This document shows, in pieces, positions 25,600 through 34,651 of a stretch of 64,000 bases of DNA. Each line of letters starts with the position of its first letter. Position 1 is the first letter of the stretch. The translations under genes were made by a program, and so were the position numbers. Below the pieces are notes generated by a model that was given only the letters and a program-made list of their open reading frames with translations, searched no databases and was not told the DNA's origin. Source of the stretch: Nocardioides sp. Root190. Its GTDB lineage: Bacteria > Actinomycetota > Actinomycetes > Propionibacteriales > Nocardioidaceae. The DNA lies in the NCBI RefSeq assembly GCF_001428565.1, contig NZ_LMIA01000010.1, positions 432,306 through 496,305 on the forward strand. Direction: 5' to 3'.

Positions 25600-26765
25600 C
25601 AGTAGCTCCTGGGAAGGCCGAGGACGTGCTCACCGAGATAGTTCAGGACCATCTCCTGGGAGATGGGGGCGATCCGGGTCAGTCGCGCCTCCCGGAAGTA
25701 GCGGGCAACGTGGTACTCCTCGGAGTACCCCATTCCACCGTGGGTCTGCAGTGCCCGGTCCGCGGCGTCGAAGCCGGCGTCGGCGCAGAGGTACTTGGCC
25801 ATGTTGGCCTCCCGTGCGCAGGGCAGGCCGTTGTCGTAGAGCCAGGTGGCCTTGCGCAGGACGAGCTCCGCCGCGTCCAGACGGGCCAGCGAGTCGGCCA
25901 GCGGGAACTGCAGGCCCTGGTTCATGCCGATCGGACGTCCGAACACCTCGCGCTCGTTGGCGTAGCGGACACCGCGCCGCAGGGCGGCACGACCGATGCC
26001 GAGAGCCTCGGCAGCGACCAGCATGCGCTCGGGGTTGAGGCCGTCGAGGATGTACTTGAAACCCTTGCCCTCCTCGCCGATGCGGTGCTCCTCGGGGATC
26101 CGGAGGTCGTCGATGAAGAGCTCGTTGGACGTGACAGCGTTGCGACCCATCTTCTGGATCGGACGGATGTCCACGTGGGCGCGGTCCAGGTCGGTGAAGA
26201 AGAGGGTCAGGCCGTCGGTCTTCTTCGGGGAGTCCTCGAACTTCGCGGTCCGGGTCAGGAGCAGGATCTTCTCCGACTCCATGGCCTTGGAGATCCACAC
26301 CTTGCGGCCGTTGACGACGTAGTCGGACCCGTCACGCTTCGCGAAGGTCGTGATCCGGGTGGTGTCCAGGCCGGCACCAGGCTCGGTCACACCGAAGCAG
26401 ACGTGCAGGTCGCCGTTGACGATGCGCGGCAGGTTCTCCTGCTTCATCTCCTCCGAGCCGTGAACGATCACCGGATGCATCCCGAAGATCGACAGGTGCA
26501 TGGAGCTCGCGCCGTTCATGCCGGCACCGGACGCGGCGACCTCCTCGAGGAGCAGCGAGGCCTCGGTGATGCCGAACCCGTGGCCGCCGTACTCCTCCGG
26601 CGTGGTGATGCCGAGCCAGCCGCCTTCAGCGAAGGCGTTGTAGAACTCGGTCGGGAACTCGTGCTTCGAGTCCTTCTCGAACCAGTACTGGTCGTCGAAC
26701 TTGCCAGCGAGGTCAGCGACCGCCTTGCGGATGGTCTGCTGGTCGTCGTTGAGATCGAAATCCAC
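25599..26765 (-). CDS. Acyl-CoA dehydrogenase, first gene of the ring-cleavage operon
   Basis: FAD-dependent acyl-CoA dehydrogenase, 388 aa. FGVTEPGAGLD and KVWISKAMESEKI mark the middle domain, QTHGGMGYSEEYHVARYFREA the C-terminal domain. The usual catalytic glutamate (YEGT/EGS motif) is absent: the sequence reads RIAPISQEMVLNYLG, a pattern that ends in LGLPRSY. It may use a base elsewhere or form a heteromer with the acyl-CoA dehydrogenase at 26853. A FadR-type site sits 73-83 bp upstream. Confidence 0.92.
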   Translation of the reverse strand: MDFDLNDDQQTIRKAVADLAGKFDDQYWFEKDSKHEFPTEFYNAFAEGGWLGITTPEEYGGHGFGITEASLLLEEVAASGAGMNGASSMHLSIFGMHPVIVHGSEEMKQENLPRIVNGDLHVCFGVTEPGAGLDTTRITTFAKRDGSDYVVNGRKVWISKAMESEKILLLTRTAKFEDSPKKTDGLTLFFTDLDRAHVDIRPIQKMGRNAVTSNELFIDDLRIPEEHRIGEEGKGFKYILDGLNPERMLVAAEALGIGRAALRRGVRYANEREVFGRPIGMNQGLQFPLADSLARLDAAELVLRKATWLYDNGLPCAREANMAKYLCADAGFDAADRALQTHGGMGYSEEYHVARYFREARLTRIAPISQEMVLNYLGEHVLGLPRSY

Positions 26766-26837
26766 GGTGGGTCCCGTCCTGATCGGAGAAAGGGATCTGC
26801 CTGCGCAGTCCCGACTTTATGGCACGACTATAACAAA

Positions 26838-26848
26838 TGGTTAGACCA
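26838..26848. promoter_or_regulatory. FadR/GntR-type operator, core catabolic operon
   Basis: TGGTTAGACCA (flanks AAA/ATA), with perfect TGGT/ACCA arms. It lies in the 87-bp gap in front of the acyl-CoA dehydrogenase at 26765, next to a TATAGT -10-like sequence on the minus strand. It would control nine genes down to 18045. Confidence 0.6.
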
Positions 26849-26852
26849 ATAA

Positions 26853-27953
26853 CTACTGTGAGTTCACTGTCGCCGGAAGCAGTTCCAGGCCGTCGGCGAT
26901 GCGGTCGTTCCACGCCGCCGCGGAGCCGAAGAGGTGCTCGTCCAGACGCGCCCGCTTGAAGAACAGGTGGAGGTCGTGCTCCCACGTGTAGCCGATCGCG
27001 CCGTGCATCGTCAGGGACGAGTCAGCCGCGCGACCAGCGGCAGCCGTGACCTGGGCCTTGACCGCGGCGGCATGCAGAAGGCTGTCGGGACCACGACCCT
27101 CGACCGAGGCCGCCGCGTAGTAGACACCGGAGCGTCCGGCTTCGAGGTCGACCAGAATGGTCGCGGCTGCGTGCTTGACGGCCTGGAAGGAGCCGATCGG
27201 GACACCGAACTGATGGCGCTGTCCGCTGTACTCCACCGCGAGGTCCAGCATTCGCTGCATCGCACCCAGCGCGTCTGCTGCCACCAGCACTCCCGCGAGC
27301 TCGGTGACCCTCGACAGCGCCGCACCGGCGTCGACGTCCAGCACCTCGGCCCTGGCCCCCGACAGACGTACGTCAGCAACCGAGCGCGATCGATCGAGCA
27401 ACACGCGCGGTGTCACCGAGACTGCAGGGTCGCTCGGATCCACGACATGGAGCTGCGCAGACGGCCCCGTGCCGGCCAGCACCACGAGGACTCCCGCCCG
27501 CTCCGCACCGAGAACGCGGCGCACCACACCCGTCAGTCGACCGTCCGCGTCGACCGAGAACGCGGGCGCCCGGTCCGGCAGGACCTCCGCCGGGACCACG
27601 ACCGCGGCATTGCCTCCGTCGAGTGCGGCCTTCAGCAGATCGGGCCGTGCCTCCAGTGCGGGCACCGCGAGTGCGGTGGCCAGCCAGGCCGCGCTCGGGG
27701 CAGCGACCCGGGCCAGTTCCTCGGCCGTGATGGCCAGCTCGACCACACCTCCACCCTGGCCGCCGAGTTCCTCGGCAACGCCGACGCCGGCCATCCCGTC
27801 ACCGACGAAGCGCTGTTCGAATCCGGCCGAGTCAGCGTCTCCGCCCTCGACCCCCAGCCAGGCTCGCACCTTGTCGGAGCCGGCGACGTCGGTGAGCCAA
27901 CCCCGGAGGGCCTCCCGGTAGGCCTCCTGCTCTTCAGAGAACTTCCACTGCAT
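26853..27953 (-). CDS. Acyl-CoA dehydrogenase family protein, probable partner subunit
   Basis: 366 aa acyl-CoA dehydrogenase fold. SGQRHQFGVPIGSFQAVKH and TMHGAIGYTWEHDLHLFFKR are typical of the short partner subunits seen in heterotetrameric dehydrogenases such as mycobacterial ChsE complexes. The N-terminal and middle domains are reduced and the canonical catalytic Glu is not seen. It shares a divergent promoter region with the GntR gene and its stop lies 5 bp from the next operator. Confidence 0.87.
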   Translation of the reverse strand: MQWKFSEEQEAYREALRGWLTDVAGSDKVRAWLGVEGGDADSAGFEQRFVGDGMAGVGVAEELGGQGGGVVELAITAEELARVAAPSAAWLATALAVPALEARPDLLKAALDGGNAAVVVPAEVLPDRAPAFSVDADGRLTGVVRRVLGAERAGVLVVLAGTGPSAQLHVVDPSDPAVSVTPRVLLDRSRSVADVRLSGARAEVLDVDAGAALSRVTELAGVLVAADALGAMQRMLDLAVEYSGQRHQFGVPIGSFQAVKHAAATILVDLEAGRSGVYYAAASVEGRGPDSLLHAAAVKAQVTAAAGRAADSSLTMHGAIGYTWEHDLHLFFKRARLDEHLFGSAAAWNDRIADGLELLPATVNSQ

Positions 27954-28032
27954 GACGCTGCCTTTCCACTGTGCGTTGGTCCAGTCGGGCGCGCTGGGCC
28001 TTCGACCGTTCGAACGTGGCGACTGTTAGTTT

Positions 28033-28043
28033 GGGTACGACCA
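28033..28043. promoter_or_regulatory. Weak FadR/GntR-type operator in the divergent gntR promoter
   Basis: GGGTACGACCA, right half perfect (GACCA), left half degenerate; a 5-bp inverted repeat TTTGG/CCAAA also frames it. It lies between the GntR gene (start 28079) and the divergent acyl-CoA dehydrogenase (27953), fitting autoregulation. Confidence 0.4.
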
Positions 28044-28078
28044 AATGAGCGGACAGGTCCGCAGAGAAACGGTGGGAA

Positions 28079-28858
28079 ATGACTGACTCCACGAACGCGG
28101 CGCCGGCCTCCGGCAGCATCAGGGCGGACGTACAGCTCTCGCCCATGCAGGTCCCGAAGGCCTCCGACGTCCTCGCCGACGACCTGCGCGAGCGGATCCT
28201 GCGTGGCGACTTCCCCGAGGGCACCGCTCTGCCGCCCGAGCGCGAGCTCGTCGCGCAGACCCGGATGAGCCGGACGACTGTCCGTGAGGCGCTGCGCATC
28301 CTCGAGGTCCAGGGCCTGGTGCAGATCCGCACCGGCCGTTCCGGCGGCGCCTTCGTGAAGCGACCGGGCGAGGAATCGATCGCCAGCACGGTCAGCCTGC
28401 TGATCCGCGGCCGACAGGTCCGCCTCGCCGCGCTGCTCGAGACCCGCGAGGCCGTGGAGCCGGCGTGCGCGCAGCTCGCCGCGAAGTACCGCACCGACGC
28501 GGACCTGGTCGCACTCGACCGCGCCAACGACGCCATCGCGCTCGAAGGTCCACTCGCCGACTTCCTCCAGGCCAACGTCGACTGGCACGTCGCCGTTGCC
28601 GTCGCATCCCACAACGAGCTGCTGACGGGCTTCATGGGCGCCCTGTCGCGTGCCATCTACGCCGCCACCGACAACCAGGGCTTCATCAACGCCGAGGTCC
28701 GAAAGACGACCCTGCAGGCCCACCGCAACATCACCGAGGCGATCCGCAAGCGAGACGTGGCGGCAGCCGGCCGACGGATGACCAAACACGTCCACGAGTA
28801 CGCCTCCGCGGTGCTCGAGGTCGAGGACCGCACCGCGATCGACGTCCCCGGGGACTGA
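28079..28858 (+). CDS. GntR-family regulator, FadR subfamily (FCD domain)
   Basis: Transcription regulator, 259 aa. The winged helix is at about residues 27-95 (SDVLADDLRERILRGDF, ELVAQTRMSRTTVREALR, GRSGGAFV). The FCD ligand domain follows (about 115-245), with probable metal ligands Asp168, His215 and His237. FadR-subfamily proteins bind palindromes of the form TGGTnnnACCA, and such sites occur in seven promoter regions of this island. The ligand is probably an acyl-CoA or acid intermediate (inference). An internal ATG at 28145 is a less likely start. Confidence 0.92.
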   Translation: MTDSTNAAPASGSIRADVQLSPMQVPKASDVLADDLRERILRGDFPEGTALPPERELVAQTRMSRTTVREALRILEVQGLVQIRTGRSGGAFVKRPGEESIASTVSLLIRGRQVRLAALLETREAVEPACAQLAAKYRTDADLVALDRANDAIALEGPLADFLQANVDWHVAVAVASHNELLTGFMGALSRAIYAATDNQGFINAEVRKTTLQAHRNITEAIRKRDVAAAGRRMTKHVHEYASAVLEVEDRTAIDVPGD

Positions 28859-28862
28859 ACGC

Positions 28863-29516
28863 TCACCGCACGCCCGGGCCGAGCGCGAACTCGGCCTGGG
28901 TCTTGGCCCGGATCTCGTCGAGCGACACTCCCGGCGCGATCTCCAGCAGCGTCGCGCCGCTGTCGCCACGACGGTCGATCTCGAACACGCCGAGATCGGT
29001 GATCAGCATGTCGACCACGCCCTTGCCGGTCAGCGGCAGCGTGCACTCGGACTTGAACTTCGAGTCGCCCGTCTTGTCGCAGTGATCCATCACCACGACG
29101 ATGCGGCGGACACCGGCCACCAGGTCCATCGCACCGCCCATGCCCTTGATCATCTTGCCGGGCACCATCCAGTTCGCGAGGTCGCCGTTCTGCGAGACCT
29201 CCATGCCACCGAGGATGGACAGGTGGACGTGGCCACCGCGGATCATTCCGAAGGAGTCGGCGCTGGAGAAGTAGCTGGATCCCGGCAGATCGGTGATGGT
29301 CTGCTTGCCGGCGTTGATGAGATCCGGGTCCAGCTCACCCTCGTACGGGAACGGCCCGATGCCCAGGAGTCCGTTCTCGGACTGCAGCGTCACCGTCATC
29401 CCCTCGGGCACCATGTTCGCCACCAGGGTGGGGATGCCGATCCCCAGGTTCACGTAGTAGCCGTCGCGCAGTTCCCCTGCGGCGCGCGCGGCCATCTCGT
29501 CACGGTTCCAGGGCAT
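28863..29516 (-). CDS. 3-oxoacid CoA-transferase subunit B
   Basis: 217 aa beta subunit of a class I CoA-transferase. The catalytic glutamate is Glu47 in QSENGLLGIG. GIGIPTLVANMVPEG and SADSFGMIRGGHVHLSILGG are standard. It moves CoA between a carboxylic acid and an acyl-CoA. Its ATG overlaps the subunit A stop (TAATG). The gene ends 5 bp from the convergent GntR gene. Confidence 0.95.
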   Translation of the reverse strand: MPWNRDEMAARAAGELRDGYYVNLGIGIPTLVANMVPEGMTVTLQSENGLLGIGPFPYEGELDPDLINAGKQTITDLPGSSYFSSADSFGMIRGGHVHLSILGGMEVSQNGDLANWMVPGKMIKGMGGAMDLVAGVRRIVVVMDHCDKTGDSKFKSECTLPLTGKGVVDMLITDLGVFEIDRRGDSGATLLEIAPGVSLDEIRAKTQAEFALGPGVR

Positions 29517-30250
29517 TACACGGTCTCCTTCGTGGCACGCGGACGCGTGGTCGGGCGCTCGATGTGCTTCTCCCGCATGGTCGAGGCGACGATGCGGTCG
29601 ACGAAGATGCCGGGGGTGTGGACCGAATCCGGGTCGAGGGAGCCGACGGGAACGATCTCCTCGACCTCAGCGATGGTGAGGCGACCGGCGCTGGCGATCA
29701 TCGGATTGAAGTTGCGCGCCGTCTTGCGATAGACGAGGTTGCCCTCGGTGTCGGCCTTCCAGGCCTTCACCAGGGAGATGTCAGCAGTGAGCCCGCTCTC
29801 CATGACGAACCAGTCGAGCGTGCCGTCCGGGTTCGGGAACTGCCGCGTCTCCTTGCCCTCCGCGATGATCGTGCCGTAGCCCGTGCGGGTGAAGAAGGCC
29901 GGAATGCCCGCGCCGCCGGCGCGGAGGCGCTCGGCCAGCGTGCCCTGCGGGTTGAACTCGATGTCGATCTCGTTGCTCATGAAGGCCTGGGCGAGAATCT
30001 TGTTGTCGCCGGCGAAGGACAGGATGACCTTCTTGATCTGGCCGTTGGCGAGCACGTGCCACATGCCGTGGTCGTCGCAACCGACGTTGTTGCCGATGAC
30101 CGTGAGGTCCTTCGCGTTCGAGTCGCGCAGGGCCATGATCAGGTCGACCGGCACACCGCACAGACCGAAGCCGCCGGCAGCGACGACCATGCCGTCACTC
30201 AGCTGACCGGCCAGTGCCTCAGCCGCACTGTTGAAGATCTTCGAACTCAC
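29516..30250 (-). CDS. 3-oxoacid CoA-transferase subunit A
   Basis: 244 aa alpha subunit. It begins MSSKIFNSAAEAL at a GTG preceded by AGAGGTGA, then GGFGLCGVPVDLI (CoA-binding glycine loop), GNNVGCDDHGMW and ERLRAGGAGIPAFFTRTGYGT. The open frame extends upstream into the previous gene and is not used. It pairs with subunit B directly downstream. Confidence 0.94.
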   Translation of the reverse strand: MSSKIFNSAAEALAGQLSDGMVVAAGGFGLCGVPVDLIMALRDSNAKDLTVIGNNVGCDDHGMWHVLANGQIKKVILSFAGDNKILAQAFMSNEIDIEFNPQGTLAERLRAGGAGIPAFFTRTGYGTIIAEGKETRQFPNPDGTLDWFVMESGLTADISLVKAWKADTEGNLVYRKTARNFNPMIASAGRLTIAEVEEIVPVGSLDPDSVHTPGIFVDRIVASTMREKHIERPTTRPRATKETV

Positions 30251-30261
30251 GACGTCACCTC

Positions 30262-31461
30262 TCACTTGGAACGGGGCATGCCGAGGATGCGCTCGGCGGC
30301 GATGTTGCGCTGGATGTAGGTCGAGCCGCCGGCGATGGCGGTCCCACGGCTCTGGTTGGCCAGTCGGAGCCAGGCCTTGGTCGCACCGAGCTCGTCGTCT
30401 GCCTCGGAGAGGTCGAACTGACCACCGAGAGGAGCGAGGGACAGCCGGAAGTCCGCGAGGTCCTCCACGAGCGGGCAGAAGTAGAGCTTCCCGATCGAGG
30501 TGACCGGCCCCGGGGGCGCACCGGCAGCGGCGCCGCTGACGACGCGCTGGCCGATCGTCTTGTGGATCAGCGCGCGCGACCACAGGTCGGCAACCTTTTG
30601 GCGCACCCTCGGGTCAGCGCCGAGGGGACGGCCGGAGTCGTCCTGCATGCCCCGGATGTCCGCCACGACCTCGGTCACGGCCTTCGTCGTGTTGACCCGA
30701 CCGGTGGCGATCGCCACCCGCTCGAAGGCCAGCGTGCCCATGGTGATCTTCCAGCCACCGTCGACCTCGCCGACGACGTACTCGTCCGGCACGAAGACGT
30801 CGTCAAGAAAGACCTCGTTGAACTCCGCCTCACCCAGCATGTGCTGGAGCGGACGCACCGTGACACCGTCGCTGTCCATCGGCAGCAGGAAAAACGTGAT
30901 GCCCTTGTGTCGGGCCTTGTCCGGGTCGTTGCCGCCCGTCCTCGCCAGGAGGATCGCGTGAGCGGCGATCTGGGCTCGGCTGGTCCAGATCTTCTGGCCG
31001 GTGATCCGCCACCCGCCGTCGACCTTGACCGCCTTGGTCCGCAGACTGGCCAGGTCGGAGCCGGCGCCGGGCTCGGAGAAGAGCTGGCACCAGATCTCCT
31101 CGCCCGCGAGGATCGGCTTCAGCAGACGTGCCTTCTGCTCGTCGGTGCCGAAGTGCGCGATGGTCGGTCCGCAGAAGTCCTCGCCGATGATGTTCAGTCG
31201 TTCGGGAGCACCGGCGAGATCGCACTCCTCACCGAAGATCGCGCGCATCCGCTCATCCAGGCCCTGGCCGCCGTACTCCTTCGGCCAGGTGAGGCCTGCC
31301 AGGTCAGCGTCACAGAGCATCTGCTGCCACTGCCGCCAGAACGGCACCTTCTCCTCCAGGCCGGGCGGCTCGGGCCACGACAGCTGGGGCAGGGCATCGG
31401 CGAGCCACGCGCGCACACGGGTGCGGAAGGCTGCCTCGTCGGGGGCGTCAGCGAGATCCAT
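30262..31461 (-). CDS. Acyl-CoA dehydrogenase
   Basis: 399 aa, starting MDLADAPDEAAF with GGAGAAGG in front; the frame is open 24 codons further upstream. LFSEPGAGSDLASL and KIWTSRAQIA identify the middle domain. The C-terminal motif AGGSTYIQRNIAAERILGMP has Gly where the catalytic Glu usually is, as in many FadE-type subunits. In an operon with the CoA-transferase; its promoter carries a strong FadR-type site. Confidence 0.92.
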   Translation of the reverse strand: MDLADAPDEAAFRTRVRAWLADALPQLSWPEPPGLEEKVPFWRQWQQMLCDADLAGLTWPKEYGGQGLDERMRAIFGEECDLAGAPERLNIIGEDFCGPTIAHFGTDEQKARLLKPILAGEEIWCQLFSEPGAGSDLASLRTKAVKVDGGWRITGQKIWTSRAQIAAHAILLARTGGNDPDKARHKGITFFLLPMDSDGVTVRPLQHMLGEAEFNEVFLDDVFVPDEYVVGEVDGGWKITMGTLAFERVAIATGRVNTTKAVTEVVADIRGMQDDSGRPLGADPRVRQKVADLWSRALIHKTIGQRVVSGAAAGAPPGPVTSIGKLYFCPLVEDLADFRLSLAPLGGQFDLSEADDELGATKAWLRLANQSRGTAIAGGSTYIQRNIAAERILGMPRSK

Positions 31462-31529
31462 GCCTTCTCCTGTGGTCGGCCGATGGGTCGGCCGTCGCAG
31501 GAAGATTCGGCGACCGATAACTGGTCCCG

Positions 31530-31558
31530 ACATTACAATGGTCAGACCGAATAGGCAA
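31530..31558 (-). promoter_or_regulatory. Promoter with embedded FadR/GntR-type operator
   Basis: On the minus strand TTGCCT (31558-31553) and TAATGT (31535-31530) are 17 nt apart, and the operator TGGTCAGACCG (31539-31549, plus strand) fills the spacer. A bound repressor would block polymerase directly. A partial second copy (TGGTCCCGACA) follows at 31522. Confidence 0.65.
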
Positions 31559-31571
31559 CGGCCACTGTGGG

Positions 31572-32777
31572 TCAGTCCTCCCGTGCACCGATCGTCAGCC
31601 GGAGGTACTGGGAGATCGCCTCGGCCCGGTTCTCGACGCGCAGCTTGCGCAGGATCTGCTTGACGTGGGACTTCACCGTCCCGGTGGCGATCACCAGACG
31701 CTGGGCGATGCGGTCATTGGTCGCACCCGTCGCCATCAGCCCGAGCACCTCGAGCTCTCGCACGGTCAGCAGTGTCTCGAGCACTCGCGGGCGCTCGAGC
31801 TCGACGGGTCGTGCCGGGCGGGTGATGCCGATCGACGTCGCCTCGTCCCTCGTCACCAGGTCGATCGTGTGCGAGGCCAGTTCCTCGAGCACCGACTCGA
31901 CGCCGCGCATGGCCGCTCGCACCTGCTCCCGCTGCTCACGGAGGCGCTCGAGCAGCACAGCCCGCTCGAAGACCTGCGCGAAGCCGATGGCGAAGAACCA
32001 CAGCATGTCGCGGTCGAGCTCGGTCATCTCCACACCACGGTGGTCAGCGTGCAGGAGCCCGATGACTCGCTCACCCGAGAGGATCGGCGCCGCGACGTAC
32101 GACGTGAGGTCGGACGCGCGCGCCATCGGTCCGTACACCCGAGGGTCCTCCGCAGCGCGAGCCACGATCGCCGGCTCGCGGCGCCGAACGAGCTCGCTCT
32201 CCAGCAACATGTGTGACAGCTCGATCCTGGGCACTTCGCGGATCCAGTCACGGAACGTGAGCTCGGTGTCGCCGATGCTCGTCGCATGGCTGCGCCACGG
32301 ACGCCACGTGTCGTCCTCGACCCGGGACAGCATCACCCTCTCGAAGCCACCCGCCTCGGCCGCCGCAGCACAGACCATCTCCAGCAGCTCGTCCTGGTCG
32401 GTGACCGGTCGCAGTCGCGCCAGGCCACGGTCGAGCTGGTCGAGCCGGCGCAGCCGCTCGTGCCCCAGGTGGTCATGGACGGCAAACCGCACGGCGTGGA
32501 CCTCGTGCAGGACCTGACTCACCAACGCCACCTCTGGCGGCGCCGGAGGTCGCTCCGGGTCGATGAGGCACTCACGGAGGATTCCTCCCAGGATCGCGAG
32601 CTGTCCGTCCAGCGTGCGCAGGTCTGCGGACGCGACCTGCGCCACCTCGTCGGCGTACTCGAGCCGCTCGAGGACGGCGAGCTCCCAGAGCAGGTCGACG
32701 GCAGCGGCGTGCGCTGCCCGACCGCGCTCAGCGAGCGCACCGCGACGCCGCGACGCTGCGGACCTGTCGGTGTCCAT
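31572..32777 (-). CDS. GAF-LuxR transcription regulator
   Basis: 401 aa. The middle part (about 130-270) looks like a GAF domain (FERVMLSRVEDDTWRPW, SDLTSYVAAPILSGERVIGLL), and the C-terminus is a LuxR helix-turn-helix (LTVRELEVLGLMATGATNDR, IATGTVKSHVKQILRKL). The first 120 residues are helical with no known domain. I use the ATG at 32777; in-frame starts at 32825 and 32849 would put the TetR operator inside the gene. It is divergent from the TetR gene. Confidence 0.85.
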   Translation of the reverse strand: MDTDRSAASRRRGALAERGRAAHAAAVDLLWELAVLERLEYADEVAQVASADLRTLDGQLAILGGILRECLIDPERPPAPPEVALVSQVLHEVHAVRFAVHDHLGHERLRRLDQLDRGLARLRPVTDQDELLEMVCAAAAEAGGFERVMLSRVEDDTWRPWRSHATSIGDTELTFRDWIREVPRIELSHMLLESELVRRREPAIVARAAEDPRVYGPMARASDLTSYVAAPILSGERVIGLLHADHRGVEMTELDRDMLWFFAIGFAQVFERAVLLERLREQREQVRAAMRGVESVLEELASHTIDLVTRDEATSIGITRPARPVELERPRVLETLLTVRELEVLGLMATGATNDRIAQRLVIATGTVKSHVKQILRKLRVENRAEAISQYLRLTIGARED

Positions 32778-32827
32778 GGGTCCCACCTTGCCCGACGCGG
32801 CCTGTCCCGCCGCGTCGACTGACATTC

Positions 32828-32844
32828 GTGAACGATCGTTCCGC
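32828..32844. promoter_or_regulatory. Candidate TetR autoregulatory operator
   Basis: GTGAACGATCGTTCCGC, containing the perfect palindrome GAACGATCGTTC (32830-32841). A TAGTCT -10-like hexamer is at 32852-32857, placing the transcription start at or next to the GTG at 32864, so the site would overlap the -35 region. The same 17 bp recur at 13192-13208. Confidence 0.6.
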
Positions 32845-32863
32845 ACCATGGTAGTCTCCCTTC

Positions 32864-33421
32864 GTGCCGCGGGACCGACGGATTCTTGACGCCGCTGCCC
32901 TCGCGTTCCACGAGAAGGGCTTCCACGGGGTCGGGATGGACGAGCTCGGCACCCGCTCCGGCCTGAGCGGACCGTCGTTGTACCGCTACTTCTCCGGCAA
33001 GGACGAGATCCTCGCGACCCTGCTGGATCAAGCGATGGACGAGCTGCTCGGCGCGACCGCGCCCGTCGAGGACGACCCGGTGCGCGACCTCCACCGGGCC
33101 CTGCGCCACCACGTCGAGTTCGCCCTCGCGAACCGACCCCTGATCACGCTGTACCAGCGCGAGGTCCGGTCCTTGGTCGAGCCGTGGGCGAAGTCCTTCA
33201 CCCGCCGCCGCGCGCAGTACACCCGCCAGTGGGAGGCACTGGTCGCCCGCGCCCATCCGCACCTGGACGACACCACGGTGGCGGCCACGACCCAGGGCTG
33301 TCTCGGCCTGGTGTTCTCGGTCGCCGGCTGGCCGGATCGGGTGCTGTCCACCCCGCAGGTCGCCGACCTGATCCTCGACCTGGTCACCCGCGGGGTGGAC
33401 GGCGCCGGCTCAGCGGCCTGA
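32864..33421 (+). CDS. TetR-family transcription regulator
   Basis: 185 aa. The N-terminal helix-turn-helix is clear (RRILDAAALAFHEKGFHGVG, DELGTRSGLSGPSLYRYFSG, KDEILATLLD), followed by an all-helical ligand domain. The GTG start has no ribosome site but sits where transcription should begin, so it is probably a leaderless message. TetR proteins in acyl-CoA islands often sense CoA esters. Its 3' end overlaps the convergent acyl-CoA dehydrogenase by 12 bp. Confidence 0.9.
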   Translation: MPRDRRILDAAALAFHEKGFHGVGMDELGTRSGLSGPSLYRYFSGKDEILATLLDQAMDELLGATAPVEDDPVRDLHRALRHHVEFALANRPLITLYQREVRSLVEPWAKSFTRRRAQYTRQWEALVARAHPHLDDTTVAATTQGCLGLVFSVAGWPDRVLSTPQVADLILDLVTRGVDGAGSAA

Positions 33422-34651
33422 GCGGAAGTCCCACATGCCGGCTGCGATCCGTCGGTACTGCAGCTCATCGGAGCCTTCAGTGATGCGGTAGCGCCGGTGG
33501 TGGCGGTAGATGTGCTCGAACGGCTGGTGCCTGCTGTAGCCGACGCCTCCGTGGATCTGCATCGCCCGGTCCGCCGCATCGCAGGCCAGTCTGTTGCCCC
33601 GGACGTTGACCATCGAGACCTTGTCGCTCACTGCGGTCTTGCCGTGCACGTCCATCTCCCAGGCGACCTTGGCGATGGTGTTGCGGACCAGCTCGGCCTC
33701 GGTCTGCAGCTCGACCAGCTGCCACTGGATGCCCTGGTAGTCGCGCATCTGCTGGCCGAAGAGCCGCCGCTCCTCGGTGTACTCGACCGCCCGGTCGATG
33801 CAGAACTGCGCAGCGCCGAGGGAGCTGGCGGCCTGCCGGATGCGGTTCTCGTGCACGAAGAGCTGGGCGCAGTCCAGGCCGCGGCCCTCCTCGCCGATCA
33901 TCGCCGCATTCGGGACCCGGACCCCGTTGAGGTTCACCTCGGCGTGGTCCGTCGGCATGTTGAAGGTCCACCAGTAGAACGGAACCTCGAAGCCCTCGGC
34001 GTTGGTCGGGACCAAGAAGGCGGAGATCCCCTCGGCCTTGCCGTCCTCACCGCTGGTGCGGGCGAAGACGAGGTCGATCTCGGCCACGTCGACCACGCTG
34101 TTCCAGCGCTTGGCACCCGTGATGATCCAGTCATCGCCGTCGCGGACTGCGCGGGTCTCCAGCCAGGTCGCGTCGCTGCCGTGATTCGGCTCGGTCAGGC
34201 CGAACGCCATCTCCATGTCTCCGGAGACCAGTCGCTCGAGGTAGAGCGCCTTCTGCTCAGGGGTGCCGTACTCGTGGAGCACCAGAGCCAGCGGGACGTT
34301 GGCGACCATCGACGCCTCGTGGCTGAGTTCCGCGTGCAGACCCGGACCACGGCGGGCCAGGTGCTCGCGGATGACGGCCATCGCGACGTTCGAGCCGTCC
34401 TGCCCACCCAGCGCCTGGGGCAACGGGTAACGGTAGAACCCGGCCTTGTCGGCCAGCACTCGTGCCTCGTGCATGATCTCGCGCCACCGTCGCGTCGGGA
34501 TGCCACCGCGCTCGACATCAGTGCGGGAGAACTCGCGCCGGTGGTCGAAGTACTCCGGGTTGGCTTCCTCGATCGGCTTGATCGAGGTGTCGATGAAGGT
34601 GTCGAGGTCGGCGATGAACGAGGTGATGTCCTCGGGGATCGACCAGTCCAT
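33410..34651 (-). CDS. Acyl-CoA dehydrogenase with canonical catalytic glutamate
   Basis: 413 aa. FGLTEPNHGSDATWLE and KRWNSVVDVAEIDLVF mark the flavin and substrate domain; QIHGGVGYSRHQPFEHIYRHHR and RITEGSDELQYRRIAAGMW end the protein. The Glu in ITEGSDE matches the usual base, unlike the other three dehydrogenases here. GGGAG precedes the ATG. It stands alone on the minus strand between the TetR gene and the MaoC gene. Confidence 0.93.
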   Translation of the reverse strand: MDWSIPEDITSFIADLDTFIDTSIKPIEEANPEYFDHRREFSRTDVERGGIPTRRWREIMHEARVLADKAGFYRYPLPQALGGQDGSNVAMAVIREHLARRGPGLHAELSHEASMVANVPLALVLHEYGTPEQKALYLERLVSGDMEMAFGLTEPNHGSDATWLETRAVRDGDDWIITGAKRWNSVVDVAEIDLVFARTSGEDGKAEGISAFLVPTNAEGFEVPFYWWTFNMPTDHAEVNLNGVRVPNAAMIGEEGRGLDCAQLFVHENRIRQAASSLGAAQFCIDRAVEYTEERRLFGQQMRDYQGIQWQLVELQTEAELVRNTIAKVAWEMDVHGKTAVSDKVSMVNVRGNRLACDAADRAMQIHGGVGYSRHQPFEHIYRHHRRYRITEGSDELQYRRIAAGMWDFRSGR

